Notes: a model not told the origin generated them from the sequence alone. 42,655 nt of DNA from an uncultured Pelagibacteraceae bacterium (GCA_902623305.1 CACNTB010000002.1:1-42655), one strand, 5' to 3'. Positions 25,386-34,896 are shown, counted from the stretch's first letter. Translations and numbers: made by a program.

Positions 25386-25756
25386 GTTACAAATGGGACA
25401 ATAAAAAGCCAACGGCACAAATGTTAGGGAGATGGCAACCATTTCATGACGGTCATTATAAATTATTTAAAGAAATAATAAAAAAAACAGGTCAAGTTTG
25501 TATTCAAATTAGAGACGTGCAAGGTGTCGACGACAATCCATTTGATTTTGAGACAGTTAAAAAAAATATCGAAGAAAGATTGAACCCAGAATTCGAGGGA
25601 CAATTTAAAATTATGTTAGTGCCAAATATTACTAATATTTGTTATGGTAGGGGAGTTGGCTACAAGATTGAGGAAATCGTTTTAGATGAAGAAACTCAAA
25701 AAATTTCAGCCACTAAAATAAGAGCAAAAATGAGAGAAGAAGGAAAGATAAAATAA
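25382..25756 (+). CDS. Small HxGH-type nucleotidyltransferase (cytidylyltransferase-like)
   Basis: Adenylyl/cytidylyltransferase fold protein, 124 residues. GRWQPFHDGHYKL contains the nucleotide-binding HxGH (His22-Asp-Gly-His25), and ISATKIR (108-114) is the ISxTxIR signature. This set is seen in NMN adenylyltransferase, PPAT, glycerol-3-phosphate cytidylyltransferase and ATP sulfurylase. The start chosen is the ATG in the ATGA overlap with the kinase stop; a longer frame from 25349 lies fully inside the kinase gene and is unlikely. Paired with the kinase, it could activate a phosphorylated small molecule as a nucleotide derivative. Substrate unknown. Confidence 0.78.
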   Translation: MSYKWDNKKPTAQMLGRWQPFHDGHYKLFKEIIKKTGQVCIQIRDVQGVDDNPFDFETVKKNIEERLNPEFEGQFKIMLVPNITNICYGRGVGYKIEEIVLDEETQKISATKIRAKMREEGKIK

Positions 25757-25762
25757 ACTCAA

Positions 25763-26614
25763 ATGAATGATAGACTTAAAAATATTGTAGATTTGGAAAA
25801 ATATCCAATACACGATTTAAGCTCACCGAAAATTAAAAACTTAATTCAAAAATGTAAAGAAGAACTAGATCAAAATAGTTGTTCAACAATACCAAATTTT
25901 ATTTTACCTAAATCATTAAAGATAATGAATTCAGAGTTGGAGAAACAATTGGATGAAGTTTACATGTCTAAAGAAAGTATTAATGCTTATTTGTATGCTA
26001 AAGATGATCCATCATTACCAAAAGATCATCCCAAAAGAACTTTTATGAATAGGTATAATGGATATTTAAACTCAGATTGTTTTTCAAAAGACTCTGAAAT
26101 GAAATACCTTTACGAAACGGAAGAGCTTTTAAAATTTGTATCTGCTTGTTTAGGTGTTTATCCTATTTACAGATGGGCAGATCCATTAGCATGCCACGCT
26201 TATAATGTTATGAAACCTGATGGAGTACTTCCGTGGCATTTTGATAGTTGTGAATTTACGCTTAGCTTAATGATTCAAAAACCTGAAAAGGGAGGAATAT
26301 TTGAGTACTGCCCTAATATCAGAAAACCTGGAAATGAAAATTTTGAAGAAGTAAAAAAAGTTATAGCAGGTGATAGAACTAGGGTAAGACAACTCAAATT
26401 AGAGCCTGGTGATTTACAAATTTTTAAAGGAAGATTTACTTTGCACAGGGTAACTAAAGTTGAAGGTCAAAAATCAAGATATATGTGTATTCCAGCTTAT
26501 GTTTTAGATCCATGGAGAGTGAATACTCCAGAACACTCAAAGGCCATATATGGCAAAGTTTTACCAATTCATATAGAAAGAAATCAGGCTAGATCCGATG
26601 GATTAACTGATTAA
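25763..26614 (+). CDS. 2-Oxoglutarate/Fe(II)-dependent oxygenase-like protein
   Basis: Cupin-fold oxygenase of 283 residues. The iron triad is visible as His159-x-Asp161 in PWHFDSCEF and His228 in TLHRVT, and Arg239 in KSRYM sits where the 2-oxoglutarate carboxylate is bound. The double-stranded helix is bracketed by LSLMIQKPEKGGIFEYCP and LKLEPGDLQIFKGRF, the latter typical of phytanoyl-CoA-dioxygenase-type proteins. The 5' gap to the nucleotidyltransferase is 6 bp and the ECH-like gene follows directly, so it belongs to the operon. It may hydroxylate or demethylate a quaternary amine or a sulfonium compound; the substrate is not known. Confidence 0.82.
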   Translation: MNDRLKNIVDLEKYPIHDLSSPKIKNLIQKCKEELDQNSCSTIPNFILPKSLKIMNSELEKQLDEVYMSKESINAYLYAKDDPSLPKDHPKRTFMNRYNGYLNSDCFSKDSEMKYLYETEELLKFVSACLGVYPIYRWADPLACHAYNVMKPDGVLPWHFDSCEFTLSLMIQKPEKGGIFEYCPNIRKPGNENFEEVKKVIAGDRTRVRQLKLEPGDLQIFKGRFTLHRVTKVEGQKSRYMCIPAYVLDPWRVNTPEHSKAIYGKVLPIHIERNQARSDGLTD

Positions 26615-27394
26615 ATGAAAAGCAATATAAAAATTAGAAAAATTAATAATAATATTTCATCAATTGTTATTGATGAACCTAAAACTTATAATTCTTTATC
26701 ATTTCAAAACCTTTCTGATCTTTTGAAAGTCTTCAAAAAATTAGATGCTGATAAAAAAGTTAAAGTGATAATATTAGAGGGTGCTGGAAAAGGATTTAGT
26801 GCGGGACATAATTTGAAAGAAGTAAAAGGCCTAAAAAAAAGAAATAAATATTTAAAATTATTTAATCTTTGTTCAAAAGTAATGCTTCAAATTGTTGAAG
26901 GTAAAAAGCCAGTAATAGCTAAAGTTCATGGCGCAGCATTTGCTGCTGGTTGTCAATTAGTTGCGAGTTGTGATTTAGCTTATAGTACAAAGGATGCGTT
27001 ATTTGCGACTCCTGGTGTGAATATTGGTTTATTTTGCAGTACGCCTATGGTTGCTGTTAGTAGAAAGATAAATCGAAAACCAATGATGAAAATGTTGTTA
27101 ACTGGAGAACCTATCAATGCAAATTATGCAAAAGAAATAGGTTTAATAAATGATAATTTTTCAAAATCTAAATTAGATAGTGAGGTATTAAAAGTAGCAA
27201 ATAAAATTGCTTCTAAATCTAATTTAACAATTAAAATTGGAAAACAAGCTTTTTATAAACAATTAGAAATGCCATTAAGCAAAGCTTATACTTATACAAG
27301 CAAAATGATGACTCTTAATATGATGGCAATGGATGCTAAAGAGGGAATATCTGCTTTTCTAGAAAAAAGAAAGCCTAATTGGAAAAATAAATGA
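26615..27394 (+). CDS. Enoyl-CoA hydratase/isomerase family, ECHDC3-like
   Basis: Crotonase-fold protein of 259 residues. The oxyanion-hole segments are present (GFSAGHNLKE and HGAAFAAGCQLVAS). The two catalytic glutamates of true enoyl-CoA hydratase are replaced: the GGG-x-E position reads AAGCQ, and the FPE position reads ATPGVN. The remainder (GVNIGLFCSTPMVAVSR) matches the ECHDC3 group, whose reaction is not settled. A simple hydratase function is therefore doubtful; thioester hydrolysis or a related CoA reaction is possible. It starts right after the 2OG-oxygenase gene and overlaps the next gene by 4 bp. Confidence 0.85.
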   Translation: MKSNIKIRKINNNISSIVIDEPKTYNSLSFQNLSDLLKVFKKLDADKKVKVIILEGAGKGFSAGHNLKEVKGLKKRNKYLKLFNLCSKVMLQIVEGKKPVIAKVHGAAFAAGCQLVASCDLAYSTKDALFATPGVNIGLFCSTPMVAVSRKINRKPMMKMLLTGEPINANYAKEIGLINDNFSKSKLDSEVLKVANKIASKSNLTIKIGKQAFYKQLEMPLSKAYTYTSKMMTLNMMAMDAKEGISAFLEKRKPNWKNK

Positions 27395-27582
27395 GAATTA
27401 AAAATATTTTAATAATAATTTTTATAATTGTGGGACTTTATGTTGTACTAGATTTTAGAGATCACAATTCTCAAAGAGCTATAGATGCATGTGTTGCTGG
27501 TAGTCAAAAATTAGAAAAACCAATGACTATTGAAGAAGCCAAAGAATTTTGTAAGAAAAAAATTTTATTAAAAAATAAATAA
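27391..27582 (+). CDS. Small membrane-anchored protein (63 residues)
   Basis: Not recognised. Residues 4-21 form one hydrophobic helix (KNILIIIFIIVGLYVVLDF), followed by a short soluble tail with two cysteines (ACVAGSQK... and EFCKKK). The tail may face the periplasm with a disulfide, or the cytoplasm. The ATG overlaps the stop of the ECH-like gene (ATGA), and the next gene starts 6 bp after its stop, so it is a genuine operon member. Function unknown. Confidence 0.7.
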   Translation: MRIKNILIIIFIIVGLYVVLDFRDHNSQRAIDACVAGSQKLEKPMTIEEAKEFCKKKILLKNK

Positions 27583-27588
27583 AATTAT

Positions 27589-28023
27589 ATGAGTGAAATA
27601 AAAAACATTCTCTCTAAATATAAATCTATTGCAATGATAGGGGTAAGCAAGGATCTTAAAAAAACATCAACTATTGTGATGAGGTATATGCAAGATTATG
27701 GATTTAAAGTTTATCCAGTAAACCCAAGTGCAAAAGGAGAAAAAATATTAGGTGAAGAGGTATATTCTAGCATCACAGAAATTAATAAAAATGTAGATAT
27801 AGTTGATGTATTTAGACCATCCAGGGAGGTTTATGGAATTGCAGAAGATGCGGTAAAAATAGGTGCTAAAGTCTTATGGCTTCAACTTGGAATAAGAGAT
27901 CAAAATGCAAAAAAATTAGTTGAAGAAAATAAAATGGAATATATTGAAAATAAATGTACAAAAATGGAGTATCAAAAATATTTTTTAAAAGTAAGACAAA
28001 CTTTTCCTGTCCTAAGTGATTAA
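27589..28023 (+). CDS. CoA-binding domain protein (YccU-like)
   Basis: Small Rossmann-like CoA-binding protein of 144 residues. The opening SIAMIGVSKDLKKTSTIVMRYM matches the family motif IAVVGaS..p.k.s..v...L, followed by KVYPVNPSAKGEKILGEEVYSSI and VDIVDVFRP. The motif AKVLWLQLGI is conserved at the C-terminal half, with the Cys of ENKCTKMEY near the end. The members are similar to the N-terminal domain of ADP-forming acyl-CoA synthetases but have no ligase domain. The precise role is unknown. It lies between the small membrane protein and the MFS carrier and shares their strand and spacing. Confidence 0.85.
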   Translation: MSEIKNILSKYKSIAMIGVSKDLKKTSTIVMRYMQDYGFKVYPVNPSAKGEKILGEEVYSSITEINKNVDIVDVFRPSREVYGIAEDAVKIGAKVLWLQLGIRDQNAKKLVEENKMEYIENKCTKMEYQKYFLKVRQTFPVLSD

Positions 28024-29634
28024 ATGAATAAAATAATTAAATTTTTAGATAATACTTTTTTAGATCTAGGGCGTCAGTTTAAATGGACTTATCTACCACC
28101 ATTAATGGTTTATATGGCTGCTGGAATTTCTGGATTAACTGGAATAGTAGGAACTTTTTTTGTTAAGGATTATTTAAATTTGTCTGCTGCTTTTCTCGCA
28201 GGATTGGGATTTTGGGCAGGAATACCTTGGGCTTTAAAAATGCCATTAGGGCATCTAGTCGATCTTATTTGGGAAAGAAAAAATTACATGGTTTATTTTG
28301 GAGCCTCGTTAATAGCTCTTAGTTTATTAATTATGTATGGGTTAATTATTCATACTGAGGATATGGCTCAAATTTTTTCAGTAGAAACTTGGTTTGTTAT
28401 TAGTGTGATTTTAGCTCCAGTTGGTTACGTGGTTCAGGACGTAGTTGCAGACGCAATGACGGTAGAAGCTGTTCCTTTAATTGATGAAACAGGAAATGAG
28501 TATTCTAGAGATCAGATAAAAATAATGCACACAACAATGCAAACGTTAGGGCGATTTGCAATAATTGGTGGTACAGTTCTTGTTGCATTAGTTAACGTAA
28601 TTTTATTTAGAGATGTAGAAAGTTTAGAGCAAGTAGATAAGATAAATTTATATGGAACCATTTATATTTATGCTCTTGTAATACCTTTGGTTTCAATTTT
28701 AGGTGTAATTTTAGCAAATTATTTAAGACAGAAAAAAATACAAAACTTACAATCTAAGGGTTTAGAATTTAAAGAAGAAAGAGGTTATGAAAAAACAAAA
28801 GTTAATTGGTGGATTTTAGGTGGAAGTTTAGTTTTTGTAATTTTTACGTTATCAGTAGGTTCGTTCAAAGTACCTTTTGCACAAGAAATTGTATTTATAG
28901 GATCAGTCATAATCATTTTGTTTTTAATGTTTAAACTTATTAAGGAATTACCCGAGGAATTACGATTAACAATTGTAGGTACAGCAGTAATTATTTTTAT
29001 ATTTAGAGCCATGCCAGGCCCTGGTCCTGGTTTAACATGGTTCGAAATTGATGAACTAGGATTTAATGAGCAATTTTTTTCTATCCTATCATTGCTAGCA
29101 TCAATTTTAACGTTAGCTGGTATTGTTTTACTAAGGCCATTTATGGCCAAAAATTCAATTGCTAAGATAGTAGTTGTTTTAAGTATTGCTGGTGCAATTT
29201 TATTTTTACCAAGTGTTGGAATGTATTATGGTTTTCATAATTGGACAGCTTCTTTAACAGGTGGAGTGGTTGATGCTAAGTTTATTGCATTAATTAATAC
29301 CGCGCTAGAGTCTCCTCTTGGTCAAGTATCAATGATACCTTTACTAGCTTGGATAGCAAAAAATGCTCCAGCACATTTAAAAGCAACTTTTTTTGCAGTT
29401 TTCGCATCTTTTACAAATCTTGCTTTATCTGCAAGTGCATTAGGAACTAAATATTTAAATGAAATATTTAATGTGACTAGAGAGGTTAAAGATAAAGTTT
29501 CTGGCGAAATTCAAACTACAGCAGATTATTCTGAACTTGGAATTTTATTAATTGTTGTAACGATTTTAACCTTAGTTTTACCAATTCTTTTTGTATTTAT
29601 TATTAATAATAGTAAGTACAAAACTTCAGAATAG
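28024..29634 (+). CDS. Major-facilitator-type carrier, BT1 (folate-biopterin)-like
   Basis: Polytopic inner-membrane carrier of 536 residues with about 12 hydrophobic segments. The conserved early motifs FWAGIPWALKMPLGHLVD and the VQDVVADAMTVEAVP segment are typical of the BT1 family, whose known members carry folates and pterins in protists and cyanobacteria. An uptake role for a folate would fit the C1-folate theme, but substrate evidence is only family-level. A long cytoplasmic loop (about 235-260, KKIQNLQSKGLEFKEERGY) separates two halves. It starts directly after the CoA-binding gene stop. Annotation as a generic MFS transporter would be equally safe. Confidence 0.8.
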   Translation: MNKIIKFLDNTFLDLGRQFKWTYLPPLMVYMAAGISGLTGIVGTFFVKDYLNLSAAFLAGLGFWAGIPWALKMPLGHLVDLIWERKNYMVYFGASLIALSLLIMYGLIIHTEDMAQIFSVETWFVISVILAPVGYVVQDVVADAMTVEAVPLIDETGNEYSRDQIKIMHTTMQTLGRFAIIGGTVLVALVNVILFRDVESLEQVDKINLYGTIYIYALVIPLVSILGVILANYLRQKKIQNLQSKGLEFKEERGYEKTKVNWWILGGSLVFVIFTLSVGSFKVPFAQEIVFIGSVIIILFLMFKLIKELPEELRLTIVGTAVIIFIFRAMPGPGPGLTWFEIDELGFNEQFFSILSLLASILTLAGIVLLRPFMAKNSIAKIVVVLSIAGAILFLPSVGMYYGFHNWTASLTGGVVDAKFIALINTALESPLGQVSMIPLLAWIAKNAPAHLKATFFAVFASFTNLALSASALGTKYLNEIFNVTREVKDKVSGEIQTTADYSELGILLIVVTILTLVLPILFVFIINNSKYKTSE

Positions 29635-29666
29635 TACCTATATATATTTAATAACTAAAAAAATTT

Positions 29667-30236
29667 ATGAAAAAAATATTTGTTGTTTACGGACATTATG
29701 ATGAAAATTCTTTTAATGCTGCAATTCGAGATACTTTTATAAAATGTGTTGAGAAAAATGGTCATTCTGTAGATTTAATTGATTTGTATAAAGATAAATT
29801 TGATCCAGTATTCTCAGGTGAGAAACCAGATGAAAAAGTATTAAATCATAGAAAGAGAATAGATGACTCAGATGTAATAGTTATTATTGCGCCAATTTGG
29901 AATTTTAGAATGCCCGCAATAGTAGAAGGTTGGATTGATAAAGTTTTAGCGCCTCCTTGGGCATTTAAATTTAAAAAACTTTTTGGAAATTATGGTTATC
30001 CAATAGGAAACTTAAAAGGAAAAAAAGCAGTTGTATTTTGTACATATGGATCACCTCAATTTGCAGTAAGAACCTTTTTTCTTAATATGCCAACAAAAAG
30101 ATTAAGAAGAGGAGTGTTTAATATATGCGGCATCACGGATGTTATATATAGGCGATACTTTGCTGTACCATTTGTTGAAGATAAAAAAAGAATAAAATTT
30201 TTAAAAGATGTTGAAAGTACTGCAAACAAAATTTGA
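29667..30236 (+). CDS. Flavodoxin-fold NAD(P)H oxidoreductase (NQO/KefF-like)
   Basis: Quinone-reductase-like flavoprotein of 189 residues. The opening FVVYGHYDENSFNAA is the phosphate-binding loop of the family (FMN/FAD), then IVIIAPIWNFRMPAIVEGWIDKV provides the conserved PIWNFRMPA flavin contact, and GKKAVVFCTYGSP is the third flavin loop. Members reduce quinones or azo compounds with NAD(P)H, or act as regulators of KefC channels; no specific role can be named here. It is 32 bp after the transporter gene. Its 3' end overlaps the following small exported protein by 29 bp. Confidence 0.85.
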   Translation: MKKIFVVYGHYDENSFNAAIRDTFIKCVEKNGHSVDLIDLYKDKFDPVFSGEKPDEKVLNHRKRIDDSDVIVIIAPIWNFRMPAIVEGWIDKVLAPPWAFKFKKLFGNYGYPIGNLKGKKAVVFCTYGSPQFAVRTFFLNMPTKRLRRGVFNICGITDVIYRRYFAVPFVEDKKRIKFLKDVESTANKI

Positions 30237-30681
30237 AATTATATTAATTTTATTAATTCTTACTTCAATTTCAAAAGCCGATTTACTAAAGCCTAATAAA
30301 GACATCTTACCTTCCGAAGTTGTTAAAATTCAACTTACAGGTCTTCAGAATAATGACTCAGATTTTAAAGATGGTGGTATCGAGCAAACTTGGAATTTTG
30401 CACACCCAAATAATAAAAGGGTTACAGGACCATTAAGCAATTTTAAAATGATGATAAAAAGCGATTCTTATGGCATGATGATTAACCACCTAAGTCATAC
30501 GATAACTGAACTTGGAAGCAGTGACAAATGGGCTCAATTTGAAGTTATCATTCTTGATAAAGACAAAATTTACCATAAATTCAATTGGCAAGTTGAAAAG
30601 TATACCTTAGATGGAAGCTTAAAGGACTGCTGGCTAACTACTATGGTATCCAGCCCCATCTCACTTGGAAGCTCAATTTGA
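30208..30681 (+). CDS. DUF4864-like exported protein
   Basis: Small protein of 157 residues with an N-terminal signal peptide (KFEIILILLILTSISKA, cleavage likely after Ala24). The mature part has VVKIQLTGLQNND and the GIEQTWNFAHPNNKRVTGP region (ending in FKMMIKSDSYGMMINH), which resembles DUF4864 proteins of alphaproteobacteria; the assignment is moderate. It overlaps the flavoprotein gene by 29 bp. This suggests that a later start may be used, but the signal peptide begins with the first ATG. Function unknown. Confidence 0.65.
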   Translation: MLKVLQTKFEIILILLILTSISKADLLKPNKDILPSEVVKIQLTGLQNNDSDFKDGGIEQTWNFAHPNNKRVTGPLSNFKMMIKSDSYGMMINHLSHTITELGSSDKWAQFEVIILDKDKIYHKFNWQVEKYTLDGSLKDCWLTTMVSSPISLGSSI

Positions 30682-30738
30682 TTGTCTAAAGATACATTTT
30701 TGTTTCGTTATAATTAAAAATTTAGTAGGAATTGCAGA
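30682..30738 (+). promoter_or_regulatory. Likely promoter of the second DMGDH-etf operon
   Basis: The 57 bp gap holds a perfect TATAAT box at 30709-30714. A weak TTGTCT at 30682-30687 is too far upstream (21 bp) to be a good -35. A short AGGA at about 30727 serves as the ribosome-binding site. This is the clearest break in the plus-strand run, so a new transcript probably starts here. Confidence 0.45.
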
Positions 30739-33171
30739 ATGAAAACAAAAACTAAAGTTGTAGTAGTTGGTGGAGGAGTTGTAGGAGTTAGCGCTCTTTA
30801 TCATTTAGCAAAAAAGGGATGGTCAGACGTTGTCTTAGTTGAAAGAAAAGAATTAACTTCAGGATCTACTTGGCATGCTGCTGGTTTATTACCTTTATTT
30901 AATATGAGTTATTCAGTAGGGCAACTTCATAAGTATGCAGTTAATCTATACAAAACATTGGAAGAGGAAACTGGAAAAAATGTTGGCTTTAGTGTTGTTT
31001 CAAATATTCGTTTAGCAAGCACAAAAGATAGAATGGATGAATACCATCAATACGCAGGTGTTGCTCGAACTATTGGAGTAGATGTTAAATTTTTGAAACC
31101 AGAACAAGTAAAAGAAATTTGGCCGTTATGTCATACAGATGATTTAGTTGGCGCAATACAACACCCTGAGGACGGATATATTCAACCAGCGGATTTAACT
31201 CAAGCATTAGCAACAGGCGCAAGAAACAGAGGAGCTGAAATTTATAGAAATACAACTGTCCTATCAATGAGACAAACTGCAGAGGGATGGGTTGTAGAAA
31301 CAGATAAAGGATCAATAGAGTGTGAACATGTTATTTCATGTTCAGGAAATTTTGCACGACAAACAGGTGAAATGGTAGGATTAGATATTCCAGTAATACC
31401 TGTTGAACATCAGTATATTGTTACAGAGCCCCACCCTGAAATTCAAAAAAGAAAAAAAGAAGGATTACCAGAGATGGGTGTCTTAAGAGATAGTGATAGT
31501 AGATGGTACATGAGAGAAGAAGCAGGAGGATTAATTTTAGGTCCCTATGAAGATGGTGCACCAGCTTGTTATGTAGAAGGGCCATCAAAAAATTCTGAAT
31601 ATGAATTATTTCAAGAAGACTTAGATAGATTGGCTCCACACATTGAAGGAGCAATTCATAGAGTTCCTGCATTTGGAGAGGTTGGGGTAAAAAAAGTTTA
31701 TAACGGAGCAATCTGTTATACACCTGATGGCAATCCAATTGTTGGACCTGCTTGGGGTCTTAAAAACTTTTGGATAAATGAAGGACATAGTTTTGGAATA
31801 ACAGCTGCGGGCGGTGCAGGTTGGCAATTAGCAGAATGGATTGTTGATGGTGAACCTACAATCGACATGTTAGGCGTTGAACCAAGACGTTACGGAAACT
31901 ATGCAACCAAATCTTATTTGAAAGCAAAAAATGAGGAAGCATACAGTCATGTATTTATTGTGCACTATCCAGATGAGGAAAGGCCGGCAGCAAGACCACT
32001 AAGAACCGCTCCTTGTTATGAGCGAATGAAAAATTTAGGTGCTGTATTTGGTCAGAAATTTGGATGGGAAAGACCTAATTTTTTTGCAACTGATGGAATG
32101 GAACAAAAAGATGATTGGTCATTTAGAAGATCAAAATGGTTCGATGCAATTAAAAAAGAATGTCAAAATGTAAAAGAAAACGTGGGTCTTTTAGATATGA
32201 CAGCGTTTGCAAAATGTAGAATTAGAGGACCAAAGGCAGAGGAATTTTTAGATTATTTAGTTGCTAATAAGCTTCCAAAAAAAATTGGAAGGATAAACCT
32301 ATGTCATGCTTTAAATACTAAAGGTGGGGTTCATTCTGAATTTACAATAATGAAAGAAGCAGAGAATAGTTATTACTTAGTTTCTGCTGGAGCGAATTTA
32401 AGATTGGATCATGATTGGATACAAAAATGGATGCCAGATGATGGATCAGTAATATTTGAAGATTTAACAAATAGTACAGGAGTTCTGGTAGTAGCAGGTC
32501 CAAAAGCTAGACAACTAATGCAAAAGGTTTCAACAGATGACTTTTCCAATGAAAATTTTAAATGGCTAACTGCTAAAAATGTAAATGTTGGATATGCTCC
32601 AGTAAATGCAATGAGAGTAAACTTTGTTGGTGAACTTGGTTGGGAATTACATCATCCAATTGAATATCAAAATCATATTTTTGATAAATTAATGGAAGCA
32701 GGTAAAGATCTAGGAATAAAACCTTTTGGAATACGAGCTATGAATAGTTTAAGGGTTGAAAAATCTTATAAATTAGTAGGTACGGAATTATCAATTGAAT
32801 ATTCACCTTACGAATCTGGCCTAGATAGATTTGTTCACCCAAATAAAGGAAACTTTATCGGCCTAGATGCATTAAATAAGTGGAGAGAGAAAGGTTTTGA
32901 CAACAAATTAGTTACTTTGGAGGTCCACAATACAAAGGACGCTGATGTGCTTGGAAATAACCCTATTTTTAAAGATGGAAAGGTAGTTGGAAGAGCAACT
33001 GGAGGAGAATTTGGGTTTAGATTAGATAAATCAATAGCACTAGCCATGGTAAAACCGGATTGTTCTAATGTGGGCGACAAATTACAAGTTGATATATTAG
33101 GAGAAATGTACGACGCTACAGTACTAAAGGAGAGTCCGTACGACTCTGAAAATAATTTATTGAGAACTTAA
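30739..33171 (+). CDS. Dimethylglycine dehydrogenase-type flavoprotein, paralogue 2
   Basis: Two-domain DMGDH/sarcosine dehydrogenase enzyme of 810 residues. The same architecture as the gene at 20712: DAO domain with GGGVVGVS (11-18) and SGSTWHAAG with the flavin-attachment His46, then a GcvT-type folate domain with [13 protein letters not shown]. Because etfB follows with a 1 bp overlap, then etfA and ETF-QO, its electrons almost certainly enter the quinone pool by that path. Substrate could be dimethylglycine or another N-methyl glycine derivative; the paralogue in the bhmT operon complicates the assignment. Confidence 0.9.
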   Translation: MKTKTKVVVVGGGVVGVSALYHLAKKGWSDVVLVERKELTSGSTWHAAGLLPLFNMSYSVGQLHKYAVNLYKTLEEETGKNVGFSVVSNIRLASTKDRMDEYHQYAGVARTIGVDVKFLKPEQVKEIWPLCHTDDLVGAIQHPEDGYIQPADLTQALATGARNRGAEIYRNTTVLSMRQTAEGWVVETDKGSIECEHVISCSGNFARQTGEMVGLDIPVIPVEHQYIVTEPHPEIQKRKKEGLPEMGVLRDSDSRWYMREEAGGLILGPYEDGAPACYVEGPSKNSEYELFQEDLDRLAPHIEGAIHRVPAFGEVGVKKVYNGAICYTPDGNPIVGPAWGLKNFWINEGHSFGITAAGGAGWQLAEWIVDGEPTIDMLGVEPRRYGNYATKSYLKAKNEEAYSHVFIVHYPDEERPAARPLRTAPCYERMKNLGAVFGQKFGWERPNFFATDGMEQKDDWSFRRSKWFDAIKKECQNVKENVGLLDMTAFAKCRIRGPKAEEFLDYLVANKLPKKIGRINLCHALNTKGGVHSEFTIMKEAENSYYLVSAGANLRLDHDWIQKWMPDDGSVIFEDLTNSTGVLVVAGPKARQLMQKVSTDDFSNENFKWLTAKNVNVGYAPVNAMRVNFVGELGWELHHPIEYQNHIFDKLMEAGKDLGIKPFGIRAMNSLRVEKSYKLVGTELSIEYSPYESGLDRFVHPNKGNFIGLDALNKWREKGFDNKLVTLEVHNTKDADVLGNNPIFKDGKVVGRATGGEFGFRLDKSIALAMVKPDCSNVGDKLQVDILGEMYDATVLKESPYDSENNLLRT

Positions 33172-33920
33172 TGAAAATTTTAGTCGCTGTAAAAAGAGTT
33201 ATTGATTACAATGTTCAAATACGAGTGAAAGAAGATGGTACTGGTGTAGTTACAGACAATGTAAAAATGTCAACTAATCCTCCAGATGATAATGCAATTG
33301 AAGAGGCTGTAAAAATTAAAGAGGCAGGTAAAGCAACTGAAGTGGTTGCTGTAACAGTAGGGGAAGAAAAAGCTCAAGAAACAGTTAGAAAAGCTTTAGC
33401 TGTTGGCGCAGATAGAGGTATTCATGTTAAAGTAGATGGAATAATAGAGCCATTAGCTGTTTCGAAAATTTTACAAAAAGTAGTTGATAAAGAAAAACCA
33501 GATTTAGTTTTTATGGGTAAACAAGCAATAGATGATGACTGCAATCAAACAGGCCAAATGCTGAGTGCTTTATTAAATTGGCCTCAAGCAACGTTTGCAT
33601 CAAAGATTGATGTAAAAGATAATAAATTAGAAGTCACCAGAGAAATAGATGAAGGCCTAGAGACAATTGAAATAAACGTTCCAGCAATTGTAACTTGCGA
33701 TCTTAGATTGAATGAACCAAGATACGCATCATTACCAAATATTATGAAAGCTAAGAAAAAACCTATTGAGCAAATTGCTGCTTCTGATTTAGATGTTGAT
33801 TTGTCGCCAAGATTAGAACAATTGAAAGTAGAGGAACCACCAAAAAGAAAAGCGGGCATAAAAGTAGCAAATGTTGCTGAATTAGTTCAAAAGTTAAAAA
33901 ATGAGGCAAAGGTAATATAA
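33171..33920 (+). CDS. etfB: Electron transfer flavoprotein subunit beta
   Basis: Small subunit of the soluble ETF that takes electrons from DMGDH-type and acyl-CoA dehydrogenases. It has 249 residues. Features: [12 protein letters not shown] at the N terminus, [26 protein letters not shown] (AMP-binding region) and the conserved C-terminal tail [20 protein letters not shown], the dehydrogenase-recognition loop. It is a single base overlap with the DMGDH stop and one with etfA. Confidence 0.96.
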   Translation: MKILVAVKRVIDYNVQIRVKEDGTGVVTDNVKMSTNPPDDNAIEEAVKIKEAGKATEVVAVTVGEEKAQETVRKALAVGADRGIHVKVDGIIEPLAVSKILQKVVDKEKPDLVFMGKQAIDDDCNQTGQMLSALLNWPQATFASKIDVKDNKLEVTREIDEGLETIEINVPAIVTCDLRLNEPRYASLPNIMKAKKKPIEQIAASDLDVDLSPRLEQLKVEEPPKRKAGIKVANVAELVQKLKNEAKVI

Positions 33921-34873
33921 TGTCAGTTTTACTTATAGCAGAACATAATAATAAAGAATTAAGACCATTTACTTTAAATGCAGCTACTGCAGCATCTCAA
34001 ATTGATGAAGATGTCCATGCTGTAATAATTGGTCATAATAGTGCAGAAGCAGCAAAAAAATTATCTGAACTTTCAGTAGTTAAAAAAGTACTAAGTGTAG
34101 AAGCAGCTCATTATGAAAACTTTACTGCAGAAAATTTTGCTCCAGTAATTATAAAACTTGCAGAAGATTATTCTCATATTGTTTGTTCAGCTAATACTTT
34201 TGGAAAAAATTTAATGCCAAGAATTGCTGCACATCTTGATACTTCACAAGTAAGTGACATTATTAAAGTAATATCAGCAGATACTTTTTTAAGACCAATC
34301 TATGCAGGTAACGCTTTTGCAACAATTAAAAGTAATGATACTAAAAAGTGTGTAACAATCAGACCTACTTCTTTTGATCCTTGTGGGAGCACAGGTGGAT
34401 CGGCCCCAATTGAAAAAGTAGATGCTAGTGAAGAGTTTTCAAATACAAAATTTATCAAAAGAGAAGAAATTAAATCTGATCGACCAGAACTTGGAACAGC
34501 AAGAATAGTTGTATCAGGTGGCAGAGGAATGCAAAGTGGAGATAATTTTAAATTAATAACAGGCATTGCTGACAAACTCGGTGCAGCGATTGGAGCATCT
34601 AGAGCAGCAGTAGATGCTGGTTATATAAGTAATGATCATCAAGTAGGCCAAACAGGAAAAGTAGTTGTTCCAGAGTTATATATTGCTATTGGAATTTCTG
34701 GAGCAATTCAGCATTTAGCAGGTATGAAAGAAAGTAAAGTTATTGTTGCAATTAATAAAGACGGTGAAGCACCAATATTTAGTGTAGCAGATTATGGTCT
34801 TGAAGCAGATTTATTTGAGGCAATACCTCAGTTCATGGAAGAGCTGAACAAATTAAACACTATACAAAAATAA
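33920..34873 (+). CDS. etfA: Electron transfer flavoprotein subunit alpha
   Basis: FAD-binding large ETF subunit, 317 residues. The C-terminal FAD domain is diagnostic: RIVVSGGRGMQSGDNF, GASRAAVDAGYISNDHQVGQTG and GISGAIQHLAGMKESK followed by VIVAINKD. The N-terminal domain contacts etfB, encoded directly upstream with a 1 bp overlap. ETF carries electrons one at a time to ETF-QO, encoded 23 bp downstream. Confidence 0.96.
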   Translation: MSVLLIAEHNNKELRPFTLNAATAASQIDEDVHAVIIGHNSAEAAKKLSELSVVKKVLSVEAAHYENFTAENFAPVIIKLAEDYSHIVCSANTFGKNLMPRIAAHLDTSQVSDIIKVISADTFLRPIYAGNAFATIKSNDTKKCVTIRPTSFDPCGSTGGSAPIEKVDASEEFSNTKFIKREEIKSDRPELGTARIVVSGGRGMQSGDNFKLITGIADKLGAAIGASRAAVDAGYISNDHQVGQTGKVVVPELYIAIGISGAIQHLAGMKESKVIVAINKDGEAPIFSVADYGLEADLFEAIPQFMEELNKLNTIQK

Positions 34874-34896
34874 TCCTTACAGTTAAAAACTAGGTA

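Noticed and set aside
24975-25756. Sulfate activation pair (APS kinase plus ATP sulfurylase)
   Set aside because: Both proteins are much shorter than true CysC and ATP sulfurylase, and no sulfate reduction genes are present; kept only as family likeness.
28785-29150. 121-codon minus-strand open frame
   Set aside because: Antisense to the MFS/BT1-like carrier; no support beyond length.
31421-31827. Minus-strand open frames inside DMGDH paralogue 2
   Set aside because: Leucine-rich shadow translations with no recognisable domain, fully within a strong gene.
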